Of a stretch of DNA of 64,000 nt, positions 55,770-64,000 are shown in pieces. Under the pieces are notes generated by a model that was given only the letters and a program-made list of their open reading frames with translations, was not told where the DNA came from and made no database searches. Origin of the DNA: Durusdinium trenchii (lineage: Eukaryota; Sar; Dinophyceae; Suessiales; Symbiodiniaceae); assembly GCA_963970005.1 (NCBI GenBank), contig CAXAMN010013980.1, forward strand, positions 1 through 64,000, read 5' to 3'. How positions within the stretch are numbered: position 1 is the stretch's first letter; every line of letters begins with the position of its first letter. Position numbers and translations under genes: made by a program.

Positions 55770-55838
55770 GGCGGGCATCTGGCAAAGCAAGTCCACAGCG
55801 AGCTGCCAATGACCTCCCTTGGCACAAGCGCTGATCAC
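55770..55838 (-). CDS. PPR gene B exon (69 nt)
   Basis: A tiny exon of exactly 23 codons between CGTCAG|GTGATC and GCC|GTACAG. It encodes VISACAKGGHWQLAVDLLCQ then MPA, most of a PPR repeat. Both splice sites fit and the length keeps the frame. Confidence 0.7.
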
Positions 55839-56689
55839 CTGACGAAACAGTTGACCCTTATGACCAGCACACCCTGCATCGCATGTCTAGAGTCCCCGAG
55901 GCTTGCCCGGCGTGGAATCTTTCGAAAGGCTGTCGATCAACCCATTGTGTTTGATTTCGCCGGAAGACTCCCCGTTGAATGCTGCCCAACTTGCTTCCCA
56001 TATACATCCACATACTATATAACTATGCCATACATGTTCGACAACCCGGAGCAACCCTGAATGAGAAAACAACACATGGAGTGGAGCAGGCTTGCTGGAA
56101 GCTCGGATGCCAGTTCTTCTGAAACCATAACGATATTGGCTTTCAAACGTCCAAACCCATATGGTCCTGAGGGGCTACGACATGTTCTGAACCCCAAAAC
56201 TTACTCCCGCCATAGGCAGTCCGAATTCTAAAAACTGTCGGTCCCAGGTGAATCATGCACCACTTGTCTCAGACTTGATTAATTAGGCAAGTTTCTTGAA
56301 CCATGGAATGGTCAGAAAGGATTTCGAGGTTCAAACCATCTCCAAATCCATGGCCTACATAAAACCGACATGCGCGGTCATAACTGCGGTCATTTGTTTC
56401 ACGGTCACGCTGTGTAGGAGTCTGGAACATGACCAGCATGACCAGCACAAAGTGGCTAGCTACCATCACAAAGAGCTCCAACATGCCCAAACCATCCCAG
56501 AAATAAATGACACATGTGTATACATATGTCACATGTCAACAAACTGTCGCAGTGCTCGGCATTTCTTGTTGAAGCCGTATAATAACAACGTCGTCTAATT
56601 TCAAATTTACAGATTCCACGAAAGCATTCAACAGCAGCAAGCAATCAAATCCCGAGCAATCAGTTTTTGTCTCACGATTTTGGCTGCCT

Positions 56690-56800
56690 TTTGATCAAGG
56701 CACCATGTTGCAGGTGATGTCATTCGGGAGTGCTTTGCCACGCCGCATCTGTGCCAAAAGGTACACCGCCTCTTGCCATTTGCCTTCCTGCTCCATTGGC
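56690..56800 (-). CDS. PPR gene B exon (most 5' recognised)
   Basis: The frame reads EQEGKWQEAVYLLAQMRRGK then ALPNDITCNMV: 'W-Q-E-A-V-Y-L-L-A-Q-M' and 'P-N-D-I-T-C-N' are PPR helix 2 and the following repeat start. This is the first PPR exon after the uS17 gene, so it marks the 5' side of gene B as far as I can see; initiator exons are not found. Confidence 0.65.
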
Positions 56801-56891
56801 ATGTGAAGGTGCCAAGAATGAGCTCGGCTCTACCCAAACTCATGAGACTTTGGACTTGTCTAGGTGAAAAAACACAACTCCTAGAAATTTC

Positions 56892-57167
56892 ATGCCTGAC
56901 TACAGCTCTGCCATGTACATCCTCTTTCTCCTAAGCACTGCTGTCACTTCCAGCTTCATGCCACCCACCCCTCCGGATGCCCGGACCCTGCGGCACCGGG
57001 AGATTCGCTGGCTAAAGCCCACACTGATGGCCTCGCCAAAGGACATGAGTCCCGGAAGGTTTGCGCGATTTGGCTTCCAAGACCCGGAAGAGTTAGTTTC
57101 TTCTTTCTCTTACGAACACTTGCAAACTAATTCTAACGACTATGTTCCACCAAGCCACGTTTCTTGA
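56892..57167 (+). CDS. doubtful ORF with signal-like N-terminus
   Basis: A plus-strand frame of 91 codons begins MPDYSSAMYILFLLSTAVTS, a signal-peptide-like hydrophobic start, followed by a Pro/Arg-rich segment. It opposes the direction of the surrounding genes. No family recognised. Confidence 0.25.
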   Translation: MPDYSSAMYILFLLSTAVTSSFMPPTPPDARTLRHREIRWLKPTLMASPKDMSPGRFARFGFQDPEELVSSFSYEHLQTNSNDYVPPSHVS

Positions 57168-57234
57168 TCGGGCAAGCCATTCTAAGGGCTACATGCAGGT
57201 CAACATGCGAGCCCAGGGGTCAACAATTTGTGCC

Positions 57235-57448
57235 ATCATCACCATCATCATCATCATCAGCATCATCATCATCATCATCATCATCATCACCCCACCATCA
57301 CCATCATCACCACCACCATCACCATCACCATCACCATCACCACCACCATCACCATCATCATCATCACCATCACCACCATCATCACCATCATCTCCATCAT
57401 CATCATCGTCGTCGTCATCGATATCGACATCGTCACCAGCACCATCAG

Positions 57449-57493
<45 letters not shown>

Positions 57494-57495
57494 TC
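57235..57495 (+). repeat. (CAT)n-type triplet repeat tract
   Basis: About 260 bp of CAT/CAC triplets with scattered interruptions (ACC, GTC). All six frames are homopolymer-like (His, Ile/Thr, Ser/Pro; Asp, Met/Val on the other strand), so the overlapping open frames are artefacts. Confidence 0.9.
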
Positions 57496-57589
57496 ATAGG
57501 ACTCAGTGAATTCCATGGAATTCCAGGTCTTTTTCCCCAACCGAAGCTAGCGCCCTTCCGGCTTCGTCTGCGGCTTCGTCCACTCGGTT

Positions 57590-57720
57590 TCACACCGCCA
57601 AAGGCGCTTGGGAGACGTCGGCCGCGGGTTTCGCAAGGGCCGCGCGCGCCATGGAAGGCAAGCAAAGGTCCTGGAGATTGGCGACGTCGGCAAGGAGCCA
57701 AAAGGGATATTCCTCCGATC
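57590..57720 (-). CDS. candidate terminal exon, unidentified
   Basis: The minus-strand frame reads EEYPFWLLADVANLQDLCLP then SMARAALAKPAADVSQAPLAV-stop. It is protein-like and lies between the uS17 gene and PPR gene B on the same strand. No family recognised. Confidence 0.3.
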
Positions 57721-58887
57721 TACCTTGAATCTCCAAAGAACCTTTTTTCTGCGTTTTTGCTTTGGGTCTACTGTAATATTTTTTTACGTTTTTGCTCGAA
57801 AAACACGTTTTCAGAGATGAGGTACAGAGTGAATCTTCATCCGGACGCGTCCGGTGCGGACGCTTAAAGACGCCTTTTGGACGCAAAAAGATGCGTTTTG
57901 GATGCCGAAAAAAGGTCTCAGGACACTGTCTATGGAGGATCTGACAGGGCACAAACAACAAGAAGGAACATTTCGTGACATATGAAGAGCCGCAGTGGTC
58001 TCTTTAATGGACCATTTGTCACTGACATATGCCAAAAAAAGCAGTGTTTTCTTTCGGAAACATCTTTTTCTTGGAAAGGCGAATTTAGAAGGATCATTGG
58101 AGACTCAAGGTACGCGCGTTTTTGCATAGATCAGTTGGTTTCACATCCAATCGCGGGGCTTGAGCACCATGTTCATAATACGCCGACCTGACGCATTCAT
58201 ACAGCCGAAGCACCGGAGCGGACCCGAGCGGTCGCTTTTGGGCCAAGGCCCGGCGCTGCAGTTAAAGGGCTAAAGGCTCCATTCACAAAAGCAGCACCAA
58301 GCGGTTTCCAGGTTCGTCTGTCTTCCTCTTAGCACCCATTGGACCACATCATCCGAATTGGAACTCGGATGAAGTATATGCGTTGACCGAAAAGCCTCAT
58401 AGTGATGATATGTTGTCATGATAGAGGGTGCCGTTGGCATCAATATTTTCCCAAAACATCCAAGGACTCAAAACATCTCAACACATTCCAAGCTTATCAT
58501 GAATCCTGACAAAGCTAAGGAGGCTCCAAGAACCTGCGGTTCCGTCCTCCCAGCACTGGGAGTTTGGCAGGCACGCCCAGCTGCAAAGCGTCTGAGAGGC
58601 CTTGGTGGGCCGTGCCTTGGGTCGATCACCACATGGGTCGAAGACATCATTCGACATAATGGACGGATCGACCTGCAAAGACTTTCTCAAAGGGACGGGA
58701 AAGGCACCACTGGCACCGGTGCGAAGCTTTATACTCAAGCCCCCTGCACTCTGCTCAACAAAACAGGGTTTGTCGGATCTTCAAAAACCATTAAAAAACA
58801 ACATCTTTCCCCCCCACCTATCGATTGCCAAGGGGGACACAAAACTGGCCATGCACGAAAGCACTGACAGGACATCTGCATTTTTCC

Positions 58888-59307
58888 TCACTGCATTTCA
58901 GTGTTCGATGTCTCTGACTTTTGTAGGAGATTTCTCTTCTCCGATGCACGCGGTGCCAGCTCGTCCCGGGGCTCACGATGCAAGATGCGTGACAGGACAT
59001 AGGTCTTCCAGGGCCCTAAGCGGTAGCCCAAAGGTTGCACCCGCACAACATCACCCACCATGCACTCAGAATGCTCGTCGTGAGCCCAAACCTTTTTGGT
59101 GAAGCGGAAGGCTTTCTTGTACCGCATCACCCACATATAGCGATCACAGGCCACGCGAATGGACTTGGGATGCTTATCATTGATCACATAGCCAATCATC
59201 TCATTGTTCGGCAACTTGTTGTTCTTCTCAAACGTCCTTAAATATCCCGCCGTCTGCCTTTGCCAGTACTTGTAGTGCCACGCACGCCTCACCGTCGAGA
59301 GCCACAT
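58888..59307 (-). CDS. mitochondrial-type 30S ribosomal protein uS17
   Basis: The product has 139 residues. From about residue 38 it reads [20 protein letters not shown], a tract rich in Tyr/Lys/Arg, then [20 protein letters not shown] and [14 protein letters not shown]. This is the uS17 (bacterial/organellar S17) OB-fold: G-x-V, D-K-x-x-K-[ST], A-H-D-E, G-D-x-V-x-[IV], and the closing strand. uS17 binds 16S/12S rRNA in the small subunit. The ~37-residue N-terminal extension starting [15 protein letters not shown] is basic and aromatic, fitting a mitochondrial presequence (inference). The start is taken at the first Met before the conserved core; the frame is open further upstream. No intron is needed. 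It lies head-to-tail with PPR genes on the same strand. Confidence 0.82.
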   Translation of the reverse strand: MWLSTVRRAWHYKYWQRQTAGYLRTFEKNNKLPNNEMIGYVINDKHPKSIRVACDRYMWVMRYKKAFRFTKKVWAHDEHSECMVGDVVRVQPLGYRLGPWKTYVLSRILHREPRDELAPRASEKRNLLQKSETSNTEMQ

Positions 59308-60540
59308 GGCGGGATCGATCCCCGGCGGATCGCGTTCGCTCCGTCTTTGAGCCGTGGCGTCGCTCCGGTGACCGTGGATCCGGGTGGCGTTGTTGCCATC
59401 TCCACTCGCACATGCCTTAACTAATGTATAATAGGACATGCATAGGACATGTATATGGTAGTTATGCATCCTCAGATTCGACCTGGTGGGCGGATGCCAC
59501 AATTAGGACCGGTCCGCCACCATCCTAACGGTCCTAAGAGGTGAGGTGAGGCGAACTGAAGCCGTTACCTCTGACCATGAGTTGCTCAAAGCAATTCAGT
59601 GAAAATGAGGGGGCTGTTCAGCTCATCACTGATATCTGGGACTTGCCAGTGCATGCCAGTGCGTTTTTCTTTCATTTCAGGCGCTGGTCCCATTTGGTGG
59701 CCAGACCTGTGAGCACCGGCCTAGGCAGTTGACCTGAGCATTTACAGTATCCATGGGCTTGAATGGAATGGTTGGTCCAGAGTAGGGAGTACTCAGGTTC
59801 TAGACTTCTAGGTATATATATTAATATTATTATGATTTAATATGTTCTTCGCCCTCACAGACCAGGTTCTTTGAACATGGACCATTTGATTGCAAGTTGA
59901 AGCCAACTCCTCTACAAACCACTTCACAGGGAAAAGACAAAACGTGCCACGCGGCTGTCTTATCTGCGGAGCTGGGCGCTGCGGACCATGCGGATTGCTG
60001 TGGCGCAAGGCCATGAGGACTGTGGCAGGGGAAAAGCGAAAGGCCATGGATACTGCAACTTCCCATCACGCAGTATACCTGTAGGTCCAGTGATTAAGTC
60101 TTCCACTCATTCTAGTGCGTGTTCGACGGTAGCCAAACCTCCTCTTCTTGGAAATACCTCAGAAATCCAACCTACCAAATGAATGATGCTAGCCCACAGG
60201 CTCTCGGGAGGGCATCAGAATTGACAAGGTTCGAATGTGGTTGCCGATGGTTCGTTGCAAGAATCTTGCCAAGTGTGAAGCTGAGTGGTGCGACGTCTTG
60301 AAGCGCTTGTGTGGTCATTCGAGGCGACTTCTGCAAGCGTGAACACTTCGTTTGCGCTCGTGGCGGTCCTTTTTCTGCTAGACCTGAACGGACCTGAAGA
60401 TAATTAGAGGTCAGAACGTGTTCAATTCAAGCAAAGCAGGCAAAGCCTGAATGGCATCTTGGACACCAAACCCTTCTTGAACCGGTTCCTCCTTCCCTTC
60501 ATCACATGACGAAGGAGGCATAAATCGGCCGCAATATTAA
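59308..60540. other. intergenic, no gene seen
   Basis: This lies between the uS17 start and the PPR gene A stop. A plus-strand frame near 59,890-60,084 contains CLICGAGRCGPCG, a double Cys pair, but has no other support. AT-rich near 59,810-59,840. Confidence 0.4.
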
Positions 60541-60544
60541 CCTA

Positions 60545-60690
60545 TCAAAATGGGTGGAAGGCTTCTAAGACTTCAGCTGGCAGGTGTTCATTCAGCAAGT
60601 GTTGCATGCAATGGTTCTTGTGCAGCTTGCGCTCACACGCCAGTGTTGCAGTGTTGTAGGCGATCAAATCCTGAGTTCAACAATTCCCGC
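60545..60690 (-). CDS. PPR gene A, terminal exon
   Basis: The frame reads QDLIAYNTATLACERKLHKN then HLLNEHLPAEVLEAFHPF-stop (stop at 60,545). 'DLIAYNTATLAC' is a PPR repeat start with the last helix replaced by a C-terminal tail, so this looks like the end of a PPR gene upstream of uS17. Confidence 0.55.
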
Positions 60691-61119
60691 TCCAGTAGTT
60701 ACGTCCTGACACCATTCAGCCACTGCCATAGAGCGCTAGTCGACCGAGTGGCAAGTCAAAAAAAAGCTGTGCAATCTGCAAACACCTTCAGAAGCCAAAG
60801 TAATGTCTATTGTTGTGCAAAAAATGTTCCAACAAAGTTCACGAACTTGGTGAAGGAACTACGGACCTGAGGCCTTGGTAGAGCAAAAGAGCCTTCCAAA
60901 AGGGCCTTGGTAGAGCTCTTTATGTAATTGAAACAGTGAAAATACTCATCTCTTCCAAGGCCCTCATTCCGATGAACTGCGGCCCGGGTTCTACTCCAAC
61001 ATGAGAAGCGTTCATCTCCTCCAACAATGCCCTGGGCGCACGGCCACGACGCGGAATTGGTTCAACTCAGTGCGGAAGAGAACTGTGCTGGTTTAGCGTA
61101 GTTGCCGGGGTTACGGGGT

Positions 61120-62285
61120 TAATCCGATGCATCTGCGCGGAAAAAACGGTAAAAATCAAAAACATGTTATTGTTTCCCGTTTTCCCCAGGGGGGCACCCC
61201 TTTTTCGTCTGTCATATCCGCGGTAAAAACGGTATTTGTTTTTACCGTGTTTACCGCAGGGGCACCCCTTTTTTAGCATATCTGCGGTTAAAACGGTAAA
61301 CATCGAAAAAAAACAAATTACCGTTTTTACCGGGGGGCGCTCCTTTTGTTCTAGGCGTCCCTTTTTCATTAATACCATTTTGCTGTTTCCGTTTTCACGG
61401 GGGGGTACGGCCCTTTTCTTTTACCATATCCGCGGTAAAAACGGCAAACATCGATTCTGTTTTACCGTTTTTACCGGGGGCGCTTCCTTTTTCAATACCA
61501 TATCCGCGATCAAAAGGGTAAAATCAATGTTTGTTATTCTTTTTGTACCGTTATGATCCAGGGGGGCAAACGGGTCTATGTTTCTTTTTCAGTTTTTAAC
61601 GGAGGGTCACCGCTGTTTCTTCTGCCATATCCGCGGTAGGTAAAAATCGAAAGTGTTCGATCCAAGTGATGTAGGCTTTCATTGCCCTGCAAAAGTTAAA
61701 AGTCATGAAATGTTGATCAATCACCAAACTCCTCTTGTCGAAAAGGGCACACGCTCCTATATGATAGGAGGAGTGAACCCCACCTGATTATAGGAAGATA
61801 CCCGGGCTGTAACATTAAACCTTTTTGTTGACAAAGGTCTTCTAGCTTGCGACCTGGTCCCGAGGCATTGTCGCGGTAAAAACGGTCCAAAGTGAAAATT
61901 ATTACTTTTGTTGTTTACCTTTTTTAATGAAGAGTCGCTTGCTCTTTTTGCTTCTACCATATCGTTAAAAATCAAAGTTGTGTTATGTTCCGTTTGTGTA
62001 GGTGGACTTGTCCTTTTCTTTTCTACAAAAGACCCGTGGCAAAAACAGGAAAACCGTGTTTTTTGTTTTATTTTTTTTACTGGGGGCGCTCCATGTTTAG
62101 ACTTCATATCCGCGGTAAAAACGGAAAAAATCAAAAAGTTTCTTGTTTTACCGTTTTTACCGGGGGGGGCGCCCCTTTTTCTCTACCATGGGGCGCCCCT
62201 TTTTCTTCTACTATATCCGCGGTAAAAACAGTGAAAATTGATTGTTTTGTTGTTTACTTTTTTTCCTGCGGGGTCGCGAAAGGAT
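61120..62285. repeat. degenerate hairpin-unit array
   Basis: Roughly ten units share CATATCCGCGGTAAAAACGG, then 15-25 variable bases, then TTTTACCGTTTTTACCGGGG and GCGCCCCTTTTT. The two halves of each unit (GGTAAAAACGG / CCGTTTTTACC) are complementary, giving 11-15-bp stems, clearest at 61,285-61,330, 61,433-61,475 and 62,112-62,161. Units near 61,560-61,870 are badly decayed. No protein is encoded; open frames reflect the repeat. Confidence 0.75.
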
Positions 62286-62544
62286 ACCCCTGAGCAAAAC
62301 AACGCTCGCGAACCAGCTTGGAGAACAGCCTTTAGCCCTATCAAATGACCGAACTTGCCTGGATACCTGATGACGGAAGTGAACCACAACCAAAGTATTC
62401 CATCATGACAACCACATGAAAACAAAAAAAGGAAACAATCAATAACTGGGTCATTCTTGGCCAGTCAGGGCTGTCCCCCACATATTGCGATATATGTATA
62501 TCCTGTGTTCGGAGGGCAAACATCTCCTTTCCAGTCCTCCGGCA

Positions 62545-62640
62545 GAACTCTTCAGCCCAAGTGGCAGAACCAGCTCCCAGTGGCCACCACGCTCGGCGGC
62601 CTTCATGGTGCTGTTGTAAGTGATGTCGTTGGCCACGCAC
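62545..62640 (-). CDS. PPR gene A exon
   Basis: The exon starts after GGCTTTCAG|GTGCGT and reads CVANDITYNSTMKAAERGGH then WELVLPLG. 'N-D-I-T-Y-N-S-x-M-K-A-A-E-R-G-G-H-W' is one PPR repeat. The 3' border is approximate. Confidence 0.65.
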
Positions 62641-62859
62641 CTGAAAGCCAAAGCCGCTGAAAGCAAATCAGATGGCACAAAGTGCTCATCAATGAAATGA
62701 TCTGTTAGAATCTGTTAATATAGGTCAGCTGCCACTGGGCTGGCAACGGTCTCCACATCAAGTGGAATGGTTATGGCTATTGCCCCTTCGACTTCTTAGC
62801 TTCGATGCCTCGCCGTTCCAACCTGAAGTCACAGCCACTCCATCCATTGAATGCGATGA

Positions 62860-62945
62860 CTGTTCGAAAGTCGCCTCCATGTGGGCATGTCGCGAAGCAA
62901 CTGCAGTGCTGCAGCCCAAGAGCTACCCTTCTCCTGGTCGACTCG
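62860..62945 (-). CDS. PPR gene A exon
   Basis: The frame reads QEKGSSWAAALQLLRDMPTW then RRLSN: 'E-K-G-S-S-W-A-A-A-L-Q-L-L-R-D-M' is the second half of a PPR repeat. A further, weaker PPR-like stretch (SSAISACAACLQL) is visible on the same strand near 63,530-63,570. Confidence 0.5.
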
Positions 62946-63294
62946 TGCTGAACCGGCGTTCAGCTAGCAGTAACCAGTATTGCTTCGAGGTTGTGCGCAT
63001 TTCCCAGGAACAACATATACAGTACAGAACAGTAGCATGTCAAACATATTGTTAGCCAAGACTGATACCTATCGTTGATCACTATCTGGTTGAACAAATC
63101 CCGGAAGCCTACGAATCGGTGTACATCATGTGAGGAGCGGCGTACATCGCACCCGAAAGATCTGGTCGGAGAGGTTCCACCACACATCCGAAAGCAACAA
63201 AAAAACATCATCACCTTGGAACACACAGCCAAAAAACCCTCTCAGAGACCATGTACTTATAAAAATAAACATATGTGTACTACACATAGAGAGA

Positions 63295-63394
63295 CCCTAG
63301 GATCCAAGTACATTCTCAGAAGGTACTTGGACCCTCAAAACCTACATGAGACTGTCTCCGATCACCTTCTGAGAAGGTACTTGGATCCCTAGGG
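63295..63394. mobile_element. MITE-like foldback element, family A, copy 2
   Basis: Exactly 100 bp, beginning CCCTAGGATCCAAGTAC and ending GTACTTGGATCCCTAGGG, nearly perfect inverted ends of about 29 bp. It is colinear with the 100-bp copy at 18,363-18,462 (shared CTTCTCAGAAGGTACTTGGA, then CACCTTCTGAGAAGG). Confidence 0.75.
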
Positions 63395-64000
63395 AGGGAA
63401 TGAGAGTGAGAGTGAGAGGTATGGAATGCCGGAGTTTCTGAGCAAATCTAGGACAAACTGAAAGCTTAAGGGGTCTCCGATGTTCTAGAAGCAACATGGT
63501 GCATTTAGATGTGCAACTGCAAGCAAGCTGCACAAGCACTGATGGCACTGCTGATTCCAATGACGCTACGGCGGAGTCGCAAGCTGCACATCCTTTGTGC
63601 TGGGCGGCTTTCAGGGCTGCACGATTTCTTCCCCAGCCATCTGGATTAATATATCTGGAGCCCACCCAAAAATAGACTGAGGAGGCTGAATGGAGAACAA
63701 CCGAGGCACTTCGTTGAGGATCCCCATTGGTGTGGGGCATACATGCAGTTGATCAACACCTCCAGGATTTGGGGGCGATGCTCCAAGAAAAGGCACGTGC
63801 ACTATTGTGCACTGAAGGGGACACATGCTTAAAGCACAATGAACATCCTCCCGGCTGCTTGCACATTTAGAATATTTAGACACCGAAGCCATGTCAATTG
63901 GCTAGGAGAACCCCAGGAGTTGTCAATCAACCCGCCAAGCTCGGGTTGAAGTCGAGGAAAACCGAGTTAAACCCAAAAGTTGCATCAATCCCAGGTGGTC

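Noticed and set aside
57142..57867. Long open frames over the CAT tract (poly-His, poly-Ser, poly-Asp, poly-Met)
   Set aside because: All six frames are open because of the triplet repeat; no protein-like sequence flanks it in a consistent frame.
1..64000. tRNA, rRNA, CRISPR arrays, bacterial promoters or operons
   Set aside because: No cloverleaf, rRNA core, regularly spaced CRISPR-type repeats or Shine-Dalgarno-led gene runs were found; the sequence is eukaryotic in organisation.

Overview
The window looks like nuclear DNA of a dinoflagellate, most likely a symbiodiniacean or a close relative. The evidence is: very low gene density with tiny exons; GT-AG introns as short as about 46 bp; pentatricopeptide-repeat (PPR) genes built from roughly one repeat per exon; non-LTR retrotransposon proteins with zinc-ribbon and HPSH/CxxC fingers that I associate with dinoflagellate LINEs; and a retrotransposon copy whose 5' end starts with the last eight bases of the dinoflagellate trans-spliced leader. 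There is no sign of bacterial operons, rRNA, tRNA or CRISPR. A 10-base run of N (44,606-44,615) marks an assembly gap.

Layout. 0-45 kb is mostly non-coding DNA with scattered exon-like islands, nearly all on the minus strand: a GT31/Fringe-like glycosyltransferase exon (0.83-1.05 kb), a two-exon 3' gene end (4.56-5.08 kb), a possible multi-exon gene (9.1-10.7 kb), exons at 18.7-19.3, 20.3 (C2H2-type finger), 21.4, 23.5, 24.1-24.8 and 26.9-27.4 kb, a gene at 34.5-35.9 kb and a 249-codon open frame at 38.3-39.1 kb. One good plus-strand terminal exon with a hydrophobic helix lies at 28.2-28.4 kb. Between 28.7 and 32.35 kb sits a 1,172-bp tandem repeat unit. Its second copy is split by a 1,990-bp insertion that has a 7-bp target duplication and carries one multi-exon gene of unknown family.

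45-64 kb is a minus-strand, head-to-tail gene cluster: PPR gene A (about 63-60.5 kb), a mitochondrial-type ribosomal protein uS17 gene (58.9-59.3 kb), and PPR gene B (about 56.8-45.9 kb). An intron of PPR gene B holds a complete-ended 6.5-kb LINE (47,012-53,511), bounded by a 16-bp target-site duplication and lying in the same orientation as the host gene. From its 5' end the LINE encodes an ORF1 with zinc ribbon and coiled coil, then a ubiquitin-specific-protease-like (USP, C19) domain, an AP-type endonuclease, reverse transcriptase, a CPLC zinc motif and C-terminal zinc fingers. The copy is dead: it has several frameshifts, in-frame TGAs and an internally deleted endonuclease.

Non-coding structure includes two families of small foldback elements (two 100-bp copies; two copies of 75-82 bp), a degenerate hairpin array at 61.1-62.3 kb, another tandem array at 3.6-3.9 kb, dispersed repeats at 16.8/25.5 kb and 24.8/26.1 kb, a cluster of CTTACGC words at 13.2-13.9 kb, and microsatellites.

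Most exon calls rest on reading-frame quality and splice-site fit by eye. No database search or transcript was available.
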